DNA of 64,000 bases from Chionomys nivalis (GCF_950005125.1 NC_080112.1:4534177-4598176); one strand, 5' to 3'. Shown: positions 10,381-22,654, counted from the stretch's first letter. Made by a program: numbers and translations. Notes: generated by a model not told the origin, from the sequence alone.

Positions 10381-12627
10381 GATTTATATAGAGTCACCTT
10401 GAACGGAAATTTCTGAGTATGTACGTGAAGAGATGTGCAGATCGTGTTAATTTAGGTGCGAATACCCACTCTAAATATGGGTGGCATTCATGGAGCGGAG
10501 GTTCTAGTCTGAATGAAAAGGAGAAAATGAACTGGGAACTTGTGCCCCTCATTTGCTGTCTACTTCCTGATTAGTAATGCAATGTCACTAGCTGAGTCAT
10601 GCTCCTGCCAGCATGCCTTGCCTGCCTTGATAGACTGTAGCTTTTAGCTTGTACTCCAGAAGAAACCCTTCCTTTCTTTGCTTGCTTTTGTCAGTTATTT
10701 TTGAAACAGGAATGTGAAGAAAAGTAATGGCAATTTCAGGCTAAGCGGTCCCTTTTTCGGTCCCTTGGCTTCTGAAGAGCACTTGCTTCTGTGTGGTTTC
10801 TCTCACTCTTTGCTGATTTCCTCCTATACTTTAAATCCTGCTGTATTGTTAAGGGCTCTTCCTTCTTCACTTCTGAAATGCCCTGCATTAAAGTCTAGGT
10901 CCTGGTGCTGAGATGCTGCTCAATGGACGCTGAATGAATGAATGGCTCTGCTACTCTACCCGTGTCTCTACTCTCTCAACTTCTACACTTGTTAAGCGAG
11001 GATTACAATTTTGATGATTCTAGCAGTATCAAAAGTTTATTTGGAATCACTTATAGTGGATGATTTCATGCCAACTTTCCAACAACATTTATGTAATATC
11101 CTGTTATAACCCCTAATTAACCAATTGTGAAACAGATGCTTAGCACACAGGCCATCTAGTTCACAGTTTATATGGATAACTCGAATAACTGAACCCAGAT
11201 TAACGTTACAGGGGAAGCTAAGACTCCACCATGCCATCATATTGCCAACTGGGATACAATAAAGTACTTGAACATTAGGATCCTATAGATAGTGACCGAG
11301 TAAATTGTAGGGTTCTGTGGAGGTGGAAGCAGAAGAGGTAGCAATGGTGATGCAGGAGGTAAAGGACTTGGATGTGGTGGTGAGGATGGAGATCATGGTG
11401 GTGGTGGAAGCAGAGATGGTGTCCACTTTGGAGGTAATGGTGGTAAAAGAGGTTTTTTTCTTAGTTTTAGAGTCATTTCTATATTGTTAGGGCCTTTGGC
11501 AAAGAGGTGAAGTAATTTGCGGGAGAAGGGAAGGTTAGTAGAAGGAAGCAGAAAGGGGAACCGAGTTCACTCACGGAACTCTGCTGTGTGCATATTGAGT
11601 AGAATGATGACAGCTTACTGCATTTGGCATTGGTAGTCCTTTGGCGATGGAGAGAACATGTTAGTTTGAAGGTTCTGGCTCCTTTATGGTTCTGCTCTAT
11701 CAATGGCCTATGTTTTTGAAAATCAACTTTGACCAGTCAGACTGGCTGGGATTGTAAGAGGTTACTGCTTGGAGTGCTCATGTCAGTGGGAATGTCACTA
11801 TGTGAGGTTCTCATACTGTGTTGTCTGCAACCTTTCAAGGAGAAGCCAACATAGAGAAATAGCCTATGGTTTTACTTGAAGAAATTTCTGTGAATGAAAA
11901 TGGAGAAGGAGTTGAAGAGGTCTGAAGAGTCCTCAGAATATGGCAAAAGGGAAAGAGAGAGGGGAAAGTGTTGTAAGGACACGTCTGGATTACTGTGAAG
12001 TTTAAAGCTAGTTTGTCAGCATCTTCATGGTTCTTTAGGGAAGAGATTGCTAGGAGAGAAAGACCCAAAGTAATGATTTATCAAACAAACATGAGTGCAC
12101 ATTTTAAAACCAAAAAGTTGCGGGCTAAGACAAGGACCATCACATCTGCTGTCATTGAGGTCTGTGAAGTTTCTCCTGGACACCACAAGTTCCCTTCCTA
12201 CCTTTCTCTCTCAACCAGTTTTCAGGTGGGTTCAGACTAGCACAAAACCGTGAAGTGACAGCTCCCTCTGTCAGCTTCCTATACTGACTTGGAGAACTTG
12301 AGCTCCCAGCCTGGCTTCTGGCCCAGAGTTTGTGCCTCCTCAGTGGAGGCTGCACCATACTCCTCACAAAGTGGGCTCTGGTCATGGGGCTTGCTTTGGA
12401 CTTTGCTTTCTACTCCAGGGTACAACACCATAACCCTTTCCACAGCAAGCAATTAACACACTCACACAACAACTGTGAGGGGCACTATCACAGAACAAAC
12501 TTCTAGAAAAGTGACCTTCTGCTTCCTTCCAAGGGCAGAGCCATGCTACCACCACTGGGATCTCAGTTCTAAAATTCCAGCTCCTTTTACTTTGCTACTG
12601 GCCAAGTGGCTACCTGAACTTAGAGTT
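10381..12627. other. Unassigned non-coding sequence
   Basis: No gene seen. It contains an imperfect GGT/GAT trinucleotide-rich stretch, listed separately. The remaining open frames (all under 82 codons) look random. Confidence 0.4.
11310..11450. repeat. Imperfect GGT/GGA/GAT trinucleotide-rich stretch
   Basis: Purine-rich run built of GGTGGT, GATGGTG, GGAGGT and AAGCAGAGATGG motifs over about 140 bases. It looks like a decayed minisatellite with a loose 3-base rhythm. Confidence 0.6.
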
Positions 12628-12823
12628 CCCTATGGGGAGGGTGACACTGTCATTATTTTGAAACATAATTTACAAAGATTAGCTTGTTTGTGATTCATCG
12701 AGTTTTGTGAAAATGTAGGTTTCTTCCTGTTAGCAGACCAAAATTCTTAGTCATTACTTCCTCCAGTTCTTTACCAGATCCACATTTTTCTCTTTCTCTT
12801 CCTAGGATTTAGTGATATGAATA
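12628..12823 (-). repeat. Second, internally deleted copy of an ancient L1 segment
   Basis: From CCCTATGGGGAGGGTGACA to GATATGAATA this repeats 14258-14499 at high identity, in the same orientation. It lacks about 45-55 bases near its left side that the other copy has. The flanks on both sides differ from those of the other copy, so this is a dispersed short duplication. The longest shared block runs through TTCATCGAGTTTTGTGAAAA and CCTGTTAGCAGA. Confidence 0.85.
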
Positions 12824-13574
12824 ATACGCATTTTCTCTAATTTCATTCCTTGCACATTTTTGTACTAATTTTGATACTTCACTGTCCTGAACCATCTCCA
12901 AAGGACACACAAACATACTCACTGCTGCAGAGAAAGAGAGACATACGGGGTGAGGAGAGCAGTTCCAAGAAAGAAAGACCGTACCTTCCTAGGAGGTGAG
13001 TCTGATGTGAACTAATCAGAGCTTTTCTTGGTGTGAAAGAGAATGTGGTGTCTGAGCAAGACAAAGGGAAGGGAAAATGTCCTTAGTTGTGGTGGGGACA
13101 AGCAGGTGGGAGAACAATGGAGTTGTTTTCCACATTTCTCCCAGGGAAGTTCCACTCTCAGGAGAGGGAGGAAGGAAGGAAGAAGGAACTGCAAACAGAC
13201 AAAGGAGTGCCCTGGCTCAGGCGGGACTTAAGACTCTCTGCTCCTCTGAGAACTAAAGTCCTGGTTAGAGGAGCGCATTTGCAGTTGGGATTCCAAGTTT
13301 GGACTTCAGCAGCAATGCCCATGCCTTGCCTCTTACTCTGGGGTCTAAGGACAAGATCTTTTTTTGGATTCTTTTTTTAAAAGTTGTTTCTGTCAGATAT
13401 TTTATTTTAATTTTTTTTTTTTACTTTCATTGAGCTCTACATTTTTCTCTGCTCCCCTCCCTGCCTCTCTCCTCTCCTTCATAAATGAGGAGAGTCAGCT
13501 GTCTCCTCCATCCGCTCTGTAGGCTGCCTCCACTGGACAGTTCCATTCTTGTTCCATTCATCCTCTACTTTAAA
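12824..13574. other. Unassigned sequence with a poly(T) and pyrimidine tract
   Basis: A T-run near 13407-13420 followed by a C/T-rich segment to about 13480 could be the inverted tail of an old L1. The evidence is too weak for a separate call. No gene seen. Confidence 0.35.
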
Positions 13575-13710
13575 CCTCGGAGGCAGGGACTCGTGCATCC
13601 TAAGCTGACCTTGAACTGGCTAAATAGGCAAGGATTCTCTTGCCCCCCTGATCTTCCTGCTTCCATTTCGCAAGCGCTGAATCACAGGCATGTACTCCCC
13701 TGCTTTGTTA
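13575..13710 (-). mobile_element. B1/B4-type SINE, old copy
   Basis: Inverse B1-like landmarks: AAGCTGACCTTGAACTGG, GATCTTCCTGCTTCCATTTC, GCAAGCGCTGAATCACAGGC, ATGTACTCCCC. Confidence 0.6.
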
Positions 13711-14099
13711 TTTTTCTCACTGTTTCTGCAGCATAGAATATCATCCCTGGCTCTCTAGCTCCATGCATCCTTCTGATTAGGAAATCAAATGCTAACTCCT
13801 TCATGAAGCCCTCTTAAATTTGTCCAATGATAATGAATCACATTCCCTTTTATTTCCAGGAGAAATTTACCTTTATTGTATGTAGCCTTTCATTCTTTTG
13901 TGTACTTTCACTTTTTCTAATTACACAAGATTGCTTAGGGAGGCAATTTAGACAAAATCAGATAAACAAAGAGAAATCCCATCCATAATTTGCTCTTCAA
14001 GAAATGCCTGTTAACAATTGTCATATTTCTATACATGAATCAATTGCTGATTATAAGTGTACTTATCCTGTTTTTTCCTATGCGTCATTTGTTTGAGTG

Positions 14100-14960
14100 T
14101 CCAGGAAGTAAGGTCGGTTGCTGACAATTTTTCTTGATTTCCCTTCAGAAGGGTACTTTGCTAGATATAGAGTCCTGGATAACAATTCTTTTAAAATATG
14201 CTCTTCTTTCTGGCTTCCATGATTACTGATGAGAAACAGGCTGTCATTCTTTTTTTCCCCTATGGGGAGGGTGACATCCCTTATTTCAATGTCTTTCTCT
14301 TTGTCTTTGGTTTTCAGAAGTTTGGGTTATTTTGGAACATAGTTAAAAAAAAAAGATTATCTTGTTTGGGGTTCATCGAGTTTTGTGAAAATGTAGGTTT
14401 CTTCCTGTTAGCAGATCAAAAATTCTTAGTCATTACTTCCTCCAGTTCTTTACCAGATACACATTTTTCTCTTTCTCTTCCTTGGATCTGATATGAATAT
14501 TGATCTTTCTGAGGCTCTGATAATCTTTTTCAGTAAAAAAATCCCCCCTTTTCCATTGATTCTTCTCTTGTTTCAAGCATACACCGGAGCATGTCAAGAG
14601 GAATGCTTGCTTCTGTGATTGTGTTATTCAGTTCTAAATGTGGCTCATTTTATAGCTCCCATTTCTTCAATAAGATTGTCTATATTGTCATTTGCATCAA
14701 GTGTGCTTGTAATTGATTGCTAAATTATTTTTATAATTGCTGCTTTGAAACCTTGTTAGATAATTCTACATCTGATTTGCTTCAATGTTTGGGGATAGCC
14801 ACAAGTGATTTGATTATATATTGGATCCTTTTGGTGTTGTATTGTGCTGTGAAACTTATTTGACTTGAATATGTTGTAATAAGCCTTATCTGGCGTCTTT
14901 TGTTGGGCTAATAGGAATGCTACCTTGTATACATCCTGAGACACAAGAAACAATGTGAAA
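14100..14960 (-). mobile_element. Ancient L1M-type LINE, 5' region, inverted
   Basis: The order of motifs follows the reverse complement of the 5' region of old mammalian L1 (L1M): TTCTTGATTTCCCTTCAG, GCTTCCATGATTACTGATGA, CTTTGTCTTTGG, TTCATCGAGTTTTGTG, then TTTTTATAATTGCTGCTTTG and GATAATTCTACATCTGATTT. The element provides the source context for the duplicated piece at 14258-14499. The 97-codon open frame at 14198-14491 is an accident of this sequence. Confidence 0.65.
14258..14499 (-). repeat. Longer copy of the duplicated ancient L1 segment
   Basis: Matches 12628-12823 with only a handful of substitutions over about 150 aligned bases. It carries an extra ~50 bases (including CTCTTTGTCTTTGGTTTTC) absent from the other copy. 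It lies within a continuous L1M context, so it is probably the parental copy. Confidence 0.85.
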
Positions 14961-15119
14961 ACCTGGGAACCCCATCACTGGTCCTTGGGCCCCATGGTCT
15001 CTAGCTAGTCTACTTTCTCCTCTTAACTGTTCAGAGTCTTCCTATGCTTGCCTTATATATGCTGTTATTTTGGCTGAACTTAGAAAATTATAGAAAAATC
15101 CATCTTACATATTGTCCCA

Positions 15120-15235
15120 GTTTGACTTCATCTCTTTTAATTCTCATAACAACATTGCAAGGAAGTTACTAATATCATGCCCATATTTTCAGATTAATTA
15201 ATTGAGTTACATAAATACTTAAAGCTAAAGCCTAA
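15120..15235 (-). mobile_element. MIR SINE relic
   Basis: Inverse MIR landmarks: TTAATTCTCATAACAACATT, GCAAGGAAGTTACTAATATC, CCATATTTTCAGAT. Confidence 0.5.
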
Positions 15236-16527
15236 GGTACCGGTGCAGAGTTTATTTAGTCTATGACACAAAACATAGCTCCATACACTCCGTACTTTCT
15301 TGATACAGGATAAAGTATGACCAGGCCAGCTTGTCGTCAGGCAGCCAAAAGGAGTGTTGTAAAACAGTGGATTTGGTGTCACTAAATATGCCCAGAGTGG
15401 GCAGCAGATGGAAGATATCAAACTAAGGAATGCTGTCCTTAACATGGTGGGTTTGTGGTGGACAATGGATTTGCCCATGTCATCTCAGGGCAGGGACTGG
15501 GAGTCCTCCCATGTTCATGTTTGTGGTCAGAATATTTCCAGTCTGGGTATCTCAGTAGATGGTATGCCTGGTTCTTCTCTTGTTCTTTCTGCAATGATGG
15601 ACAGATTTTGTGGGTGTGGTAAGGATACAAGGTTGATTTCTGATGTTCACTGACTCTTTGTGTTCTTGGAGATGCCTTTCCTCATTTCTCATTTCTAAAA
15701 ACTTGATTTCTCTCATCATTCTTATGTCTAGTGTATAGGTGAGGTCACTGAGCCCCACAGAAGTGAAGTGGCTTGCTGAAATCTACAGTTCCTGAAGATG
15801 TTCTGAGCACTCCCATGATTGAGAAGCCCTCAAGGCTTCGGTTTTGAGTCATCAGCACCTGGCCAACTGCCTGCCACAGAGGTAAGGTGGAACAATGTGG
15901 TTTTTTTTCAGAGTCCTGGGTCAGTTGTGCACGGGATCCAGGAAAGTTCTGGAACCACTAAGGAGTCTCAACTATTTGTAGGCAGAATGCCTAGGTTAGA
16001 AAATGATGATGAAAAAGGATACCAGATAACCTGATTTGTAAACTTGGTGATACTGCACCCCTTTTTCTATATAGATCAAGGGATAGATGTCTATAGGGCT
16101 GACATTAGCCAGAAGGAATACATCTGGTATAACAGTGGAGCCCATTATCTACCGATGGGATCTCAGGCCATCTTCTCTCTGATGCTTAGCATATGTTTTC
16201 TGTAGCTAGGCCATTAGTAACTGTCCCTTCCTGCCTTGCTTGATACTCTGAGTAGAACTAAGCTTGTAACTTCATGCTAATTACAAGTCTTCAATTACAG
16301 GACCTCAGACAGTAGCAGAGCAGACATATCTCATGTCACATCTTTTTAGAGTCAGCTGAACTTGTGGATGTGCTGCTAACTAGAAATATTGCTGTTGGAT
16401 AAGGTTCTTAATAAACTCTTCAATAGTCTGAGCAGGAAGCTGCCCAGGAAACTCAAGGATGATGATTCATCTGGTTCTTTCACAACAAGGCTCTGGACAG
16501 CACTCAATAACCCCTGCAATTTTTGGC
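15236..16527. other. Unassigned; one more MIR-like patch
   Basis: Around 15725-15785 the string GTGAGGTCACTGAGCCCCAC followed by GAAGTGGCTTGCTGAAATC resembles the inverse MIR core. Otherwise I see no gene or repeat. Two short open frames that overlap antisense near 15408-15653 are not convincing. Confidence 0.4.
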
Positions 16528-16582
16528 CCCCCCCCCACTCACACACACACACACACATACACACACACGTGTGCGCTCATGC
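16528..16582. repeat. Poly(C) followed by (CA)n microsatellite
   Basis: Ten C residues and then an interrupted CA array ending in GTGTGCG and CATACACAC. Confidence 0.9.
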
Positions 16583-17529
16583 ATACACACATGGTAAGGG
16601 CTGTAAATCTTTGATGTGTTTCCCCGAGAGAAGAAGGGAGTTATTTTGTAGCATAGAATGACTATGGGGCTCTGAGCCTCATCCTGTCTATTCGGTCATT
16701 TCCCACTAAAGAAGCTCCAATCCAGAACCAGAGTTCAGGCAGGCTAGATGGTATGGAGGATGGCGAGAAGGATAGGCAGAGAGATGGGCAAACAGAAAGC
16801 AGATGGCACTCGGGAACACACCAGGAACTCCTCAGTGCACATATATGCATTTCCTCAGACTCAAAAGGGTCAAATGCCTGCCTGCTTTCTTTGGCCCTTT
16901 GTATAGTGTTCTCATTTATTCTGCTACCAATTCAGAGCTGCAATATGTTTGAAGGCAATCACCGATCTCCAAAGCTTTATCGATCAGGTCAGCCTGGTGA
17001 GGTGGAGTCAGAGCCCAGCTGGGTGATTGCACTGCCCTGTCCCCAAGGCCAGCTGCTGCTAGACTGCCTTCATCCTTTATTGGGGGATAGCTCCTGGGTT
17101 TTATCCCACAGAGCATGCTGGCATCCTGAAGGAGAGACTGCTCTGAGTGCCTTTCATTACACTCCAGCGTGACTGCTATCTTGATTGGAGCTGATTAGGC
17201 TTTTCCTCCCCCAAGATTATGTCCTGGTTTCCCCAGTTCCTTTGCCATAATAACACTGCCACTGTAAGAAAGTCATGCCAGTTCACAGTCTCGATTTATT
17301 TCAGACTCTACGTTTGGGCAGATGCTGCTGCTGGCAGATTCTGCTTTTCAAAGGTGTTTTGTGTACTGAAAGCCTCACACTCCCAGTAGCCACCTGCCTC
17401 AGTTGCACAAGACTAACTATTGCTGACCACTTCCTGGTCACGTTAGGAGGCACCAGATGCTTTCAAAGCATACCTCAATACTTATGAATGTATGTATACT
17501 CCTCCCCCCTTTGTCTCTCTCCCCCTTCC
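16583..17529. other. No gene or repeat recognised
   Basis: A 139-codon open frame at 16753-17172 begins MEDGEKDRQRDGQ. Its start is in a purine-rich run and it has no domain I know. It looks incidental. Confidence 0.4.
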
Positions 17530-17652
17530 TTCTCCCTCCTCTGTAGCCCCATAATGGCCTGGAACTCACTCACAAGCTGACCTTGAACTTGGGGCAATCT
17601 TCAGCCTCTGAAGTGCTCAGATTTCAGGTGTGGGTCACCGTATCTGGCTTTG
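17530..17652 (-). mobile_element. B1 SINE, old copy
   Basis: Inverse B1: CTGTAGCCCCATAATGGCC, TGGAACTCACTC, GCTGACCTTGAACTTGG, CCTCTGAAGTGCTCAG, TTCAGGTGTGGGTCACC. Confidence 0.75.
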
Positions 17653-17722
17653 TATGATTTAGCCTAAATAGACTCCTTGGGAACACAGAGAGAGATGGTT
17701 GGATCTAAGATATCCTCATTCT

Positions 17723-18200
17723 TGTAGCAGGCTTTCTTTTAGGGTCACCAACCAACTCCCAAATCATGACATGGAGGCTTATTAGTTATGAATGCTTGGC
17801 CTTAGCTTATATGTCCCACTGCCTCCTATAACTTAGTTTAACCTGTTTTTCTTCACCTACATTTTGCTTCAGGACTTTTCACATTTCTTTCATTTTGTAT
17901 TTCCTACTCTATGTCTATCTGGCAGCTGCCTGGCTGCCCCCAGTTGTCTCCCTCTCCTCCCTCATTCTCTCTCTGTTTTCTCCTGTGGAGCCTAGATTAA
18001 TTCTATTTATTCTCTCGTCCCACCAGCCCTGCCTATCCTTCCCCTGCCTAGTATTGGCCATTCAGCTTTTTATTAGATGAATCAGGTGCCTTAGGCAGGT
18101 AAGGGGAAACAGCAACACATCTTCACATAGTTAAACGAATGCAGCATAAACAAATGTAACACACCTCTACATAGTTAAGTTAAAGTGTTATTCCACAACA
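17723..18200 (-). mobile_element. Solo class II LTR, RMER17-like
   Basis: Starts TGTAGCAGGCTTTCTT and ends TTCCACAACA, so it keeps the TG...CA ends of an LTR. Read on the minus strand it has TGTGTTGCTGTTTCCCC, AATAAAAAGCTGAATGGCC and AGAATAAATAGAATT, typical of an RMER17-type LTR. A second copy is at 51726-52254. Flanking hexamers CATTCT and CATACC match only at three positions, so the target duplication is decayed or uncertain. The 61-codon open frame within it is incidental. Confidence 0.75.
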
Positions 18201-18244
18201 CATACCAGGTTTGTGAATTCAAGCACAGCACACACTCTTTGAGA

Positions 18245-18312
18245 CCTACATTCTTCACCTAGAATGGGGGTGTGATGGTCCCTACCTTATAGAGTTAATA
18301 TGAGAACTAAGG
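18245..18312 (+). mobile_element. MIR SINE relic
   Basis: Direct MIR 3' core: CTTCACCTAGAATGGGGGTG, TGGTCCCTACCTTATAGAGT, TAATATGAGAACTAAGGC. Confidence 0.55.
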
Positions 18313-19224
18313 CAACGAGTGTGGGTGAGCTCAGGTCCTTCCTGTACCCACCTTTTGAACTTCAGTTCTTGGTAATAAGCCCTCAAGAGAGTGAGTGCCC
18401 CAGGGTAGGACCTCCCAGGGAGTGCTTTCCAGCCAGCTAGAGAGGCCTGAATAGGAAGAGAAGAGCCAAAGCAGATAGATGGCTTAGAGGAATGGTAGGG
18501 AGGAAAGACTAGAGGGTACATCTGCGACAATGTTGTCACCTCCTTTCTATACAGAACGGATCAGCACTTAAGCTCTTTTCTTAAAGCTCAAAAACTCTAT
18601 TGCTTGCAGTGTACTCTCCCCAAGAGGTGGGGCCAAGGGAGTTGGATTCTTAGGCTCAATATCTTCTTGTCACTTAGCCTGGTAAGTGTGTTCCAACATG
18701 GCTTTTGGGCTCCTGCCTTTGAAACACAGCTGGGTTCATTTACTTCCTTTGAAGTAGCTTATTGATATGCATGTTCAGTGTCTCAGCCGTGTGGGATGGC
18801 ATCGCTTGGCTTCCAATGTGTCTGGCTACAGACATTCTCAGACCTAGAATGTGAAGGGCTTCTTGCAGCTCAGGAGCCAGACTGACATTTAGTCACTCAG
18901 GGCTTTCAAAAACTGCTTCTGTGGACCATTGTCCCGTATCCTGCCCCAACAAGACACAGAGACAAATAGACAGACAGACAGACACACCATATATAAGAAG
19001 CTCACCAAATGCTATGAAGAATGTTTCAGGCCTCTAGGGTGTCTGGTTTTGGAATCTGTGGCAGGTGGAGGAGCTGGGTTCCAGCTGGATGGTACATTCC
19101 ATTGGGTGATACCTCAAGTAGGCCACAGGGAGTTCTGGGTGTTTTTCCACTCACTTTGGCATACAAGAACAAATAAATTCCATGAAAACATTTGAATCAA
19201 CCTAAGAGGACCATGGGAATACCA
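18313..19224. other. Unassigned non-coding sequence
   Basis: Contains a short (ACAG)n-type run near 18968-18983 (GACAGACAGACAGACAC). No gene seen. Confidence 0.4.
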
Positions 19225-19230
19225 CAAAAT
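19225..19230. repeat. Left 6-bp target-site duplication of solo LTR
   Basis: CAAAAT immediately before the LTR, repeated perfectly at 19573-19578. Confidence 0.85.
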
Positions 19231-19572
19231 TGATGGAGGAAGGCCATTGGTTAATTAATAAAGAAACTGCTTGGCCTGATAGGTTAGAACATAGGTGGGT
19301 GGAGTAAACAGAACAGAATGCTGGGAAGAAGGGAAGTGAGGTAAAAGACCATAGCTCTGCTCCCCAGGGCAGACGCGATGAAGTTCCTACCCAGGATGGA
19401 CGTAGGCTAGAATCTTCCTGGTAAGCACACATCAAGGTGCTACACACATTAATAGTAATGGGCCAGGCAGTGTTTAAAAGAATACAGTTTGTGTGTTGTT
19501 ATTTTGGGGCATAAGCTAGCCAGGCGGCCGGGAGCTGGGTGGCAGGAATGCAGCCCGCAGCTCCCTACTACA
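19231..19572 (+). mobile_element. Solo class II LTR (short-LTR family, subtype B)
   Basis: Runs from TGATGGAGGAAGGCCATTGG to CTCCCTACTACA, 342 bases, with TG...CA ends. It matches the LTRs at 62174 and 63517 along its length: GGTGGGTGGAGTAAACAG, AATGGGCCAGGCAGTGTTTA, TTATTTTGGGGCATAAGC. A central block of about 25-40 bases is missing relative to those copies. Perfect 6-bp flanking duplications indicate an ERVK-type integrase. It formed either by LTR-LTR recombination or by loss of the interior. Confidence 0.9.
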
Positions 19573-19578
19573 CAAAAT
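19573..19578. repeat. Right 6-bp target-site duplication of solo LTR
   Basis: CAAAAT, a perfect match to 19225-19230. Confidence 0.85.
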
Positions 19579-20992
19579 AATAATTTGGAAGTTCAAAAAA
19601 TACCCCCCCCATAGTGATTCATTGAAACATGAACCCCACCTTATACAGTACAAAGGAATGTTACTAGAGTCATTAGATGAGAAAAGAGCCTGGATTATCC
19701 AGAGCATCCCCTAATGGATAATTGCTGTCCTTATGACAAAATGAAACAGGCTGAATGAGAGTTATAAGTGAGGATGGAGGCAGATGTCTGAGTGTAAAGG
19801 CCACAATCCAAAGACTGTCTGACAGCGCCAGGGGCTGGAAGAGGCAGAGAACAGAATTCTGCACAATCTTCAGCCTTCAGTGCTTAGAGCTAAACTCAGG
19901 ACTTGTAGCCATCACTCTATGGAACTACACATTCAGTCCTCCTGCCCGCTTATCTGAGCCTCTTACCAGTGAATAACCCTCTTCCATGGGTTGGAACTAT
20001 GACTACTTCTTACCAGGGTAAAATGAATCCCATTGTAAATAATGCATGTCCTTTTCAGTCACACGGCTGGAAGCTCCACTGACCTTTGGTTTTGGCCTCT
20101 AGCTTCCATGGACAGGGACATCAGGGTCCTTCACTCTTTGTCCTGTACTTCTGCCTGACTTCCCCTAGTTTGGCTCCCTGCTGAGCATTTTCTTCTCCCT
20201 TCCCTCAGTCACGTATCTTCCTGCTATCTATTGCCTTCTTCTTAACAATTCCTTGCTTGCCACAGCATCCTCAACAGTAACATAAAAGCCAATTTCTGTC
20301 TGCTTCTCCCAGGGCTGTAAGTTCCATAGCCAGCGAAACCAAGGCCAGATCACCATTTTGTAAACTGTTGTTTTATGGGCACTCTCTCTGTCCTTGAATT
20401 GTGTCACAGCTTACCTAGGTAACATCTGGATGGTGTAGCAGGGCATTGCCAGCAGAGAGCTGGGGTGCTGGGGACCCCAAGGCTAACCCTATCCTTGTCA
20501 GTGTTCCCAATGCCACTACCACACTAGTACCATGCCAGCCAGGCAGAAAGAGGAGAAAGCGTTCCCATGCTCATTTACACATTGTCTGGGATGCCCACTG
20601 TCCTGTGAGAGATCAGTACCCTTCCACTCAGGAGCTCAGAGAGTAAAGCTCTGGGTAATGAAGCTGGCCTTCACCTTGTCCTTACTCTCAAACTGACTTT
20701 TTCAGCTGAAATTCCTAAGTAGTAAAAAGACATGCTGTCACTGACATCCAGTCTCCTGCACAGATGCCAGAGCATCCGTCATGAATACTCTCGAATTGCC
20801 TTCATTTTACGGAGGGATTCTGAATGCAGAGGTGTGAGGTGCCTCTGTATGAAAGGGCAGGCCAGAGCTCTGAGTTAGACCCACATTCAAAGCTCTTTCT
20901 GGCTGCCAGCCTGCAGGTTGTGATGGTGAATGCTATGCTTTCCACAACCACAGCCTATTTACCGTCCTGTGGAAGATCAACAAACATGAATG
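19579..20992. other. Unassigned non-coding sequence
   Basis: No repeat or gene recognised. Open frames are all under 75 codons. Confidence 0.4.
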
Positions 20993-21011
20993 TGTGTGTG
21001 TGTGTGTGTGG
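20993..21011. repeat. (TG)n microsatellite
   Basis: About nine TG units, abutting the 3'-tail side of the inverted SINE that follows. Confidence 0.9.
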
Positions 21012-21049
21012 TTTTTATGCATGTGAGGACCAGAGCTCAGCCTCTATAA

Positions 21050-21205
21050 GAGCCATGTAGAGATTCGGCCAACTCTGTCTCACCAGCGCTGGGATTTCAG
21101 GTGTGTATACCCAGTTCTTTTGTGTAGGTAGGTTCAGGTGATCAAACTCAGGGCCTCTGCCTTGGGTGACGAGTACTTTACCAGTCAAGCTACTGCCCCA
21201 GCACA
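21050..21205 (-). mobile_element. B4-type composite SINE, old copy
   Basis: Inverse order of B1-like part (CACCAGCGCTGGGATTTCAG, GTGTGTATACCC) followed by an ID-like head (GATCAAACTCAGGGCCTCTG, ACTTTACCAGTCAAGCTAC, TGCCCCAGCAC). Confidence 0.7.
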
Positions 21206-21309
21206 GCATCTTATTTTTCAGAGTTTCAATGATGAAATACCGAGAAAAGATTATGGGTTCCTACTTTTGTGGAGGGGAAGGGGCTTGATTAGACCTAATT
21301 ACCATTTAT

Positions 21310-21570
21310 TCATTTTTTCTCTTTTTTATTATTTGAGAATTGCATTTTTGCATATATATTTTGGTCAAATCTACCTCTCCAGTTCCTCCTTTATCCTTCC
21401 TCCTACTTTCCCCCTTTACAGGTTTCATTAAAACCCAGACTCTACTTACTGCTGCCCATAAGCACATGGACTTAGGACCATCTTCTGGAGTATGAGTAGC
21501 CTTTCAGGCTCCACATTCCTGAAGAAAACTGACTTTCCCTCCTTCAGCAGGAAGCCATCAGTTTCTAACT
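21310..21570 (-). mobile_element. Old L1 (Lx-like) 3'UTR fragment, inverted
   Basis: T-rich left edge, then a C/T-rich tail (TCCTCCTTTATCCTTCCTCC) and inverse 3'UTR landmarks CACATGGACTTAGGACCATC, TTCAGGCTCCACATTCC and TTCAGCAGGAAGCCATCAG. The right limit is vague. Confidence 0.55.
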
Positions 21571-22654
21571 ACTCAGATAAGGGGTTTTGTCAGTGGGAAG
21601 TGCTGCTCGGCTTTCAGGTGCTTGCTTTTTGTAGCCTCTGAGGTCTCAAGGCACAACAGGACTCTCTTCCAGGCCATTGCTCAAGATTCTTAGGGCCATA
21701 TTTGCTGATATGTATTTAGGATCCTTCCCCATCTGGGGCCCCAAATGCTGTCGCTTGTCTTCAGGTCTCTTATAACATGGGATTCAGGGAAAGCTGAACT
21801 ATTATAGGGACAAAATATAGTATGGTTCCCTCCTCTTTCACCCTGAGGATTCTACTTTTGTCATTGCTGACTTCTTGCAGCCAAGGCCACTAGTTCTAGG
21901 AGACTTGGCTTAGGGTGTCCCAGTGGGGTTCTCATCTTGCTCCCTCTGAATTTGCTCTATTTGGCTTAGACTCCTCTGAGACTGCTCTGCCTTACTTACA
22001 TTTGACAGTCCTATCACCCTTCTTCTCCTCTAGAGAAGATCACACTGCCTATACTGTTATGTGTGTCCTGAACTCAAAAAGCACACCCGCTAACAGAACC
22101 TAAAGGGACTCAGGGGCCCGCCTCTTTCAGAATTGAGTCTATTTTAACAACTGACTGAAAAGTGGTTCTCTAGAGCAGGGCTCCCTCTTTTATTGATTAC
22201 CATCATGATTTTCTATAGCAAGAAAAGCCTTTTAGTCAGCATGATGCTAATTTTCAGGCTTGTCCCAGGCACCTTGGCCATGCTTCTGTTACCTTGGCAT
22301 GGCAGTTCTACTTTTTGTCAGTTCACTACAAGTTTTAGAATGAAACCCAATGTGTTGGGTGTATTAGAATGCCACAGACTTAATCTCTCCTGCTTCTGAA
22401 AGCCAGAAGTCAAGATGTTGTAGAAGGGCAAGAAGGGGGAAGGAAGGAGGCTATGGGAGTAGAAATGTACAATGTACAGTACATACATGTGTAGAAATGT
22501 TCTTATGTGAGAATACTGTGTACACACAAACATACAGAATGGAAATTTTAAACAAACAAATGTTCCAGGGCTATGGTCCTTCTGGAGGCTCTGGGGTTGC
22601 TGTGCTTTACATATGGTTAAAATACCCCCACAAATGTGCATGTAACTTGTTAGA
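21571..22654. other. Unassigned; may continue the inverted L1 3'UTR at its left side
   Basis: The first 300 bases could belong to the same L1 fragment but I cannot align them with confidence. No gene seen. Confidence 0.35.

Noticed and set aside
16753..17172. 139-codon open frame
   Set aside because: Starts in a purine-rich run, has no recognisable domain and no upstream promoter or Kozak context that decides it.
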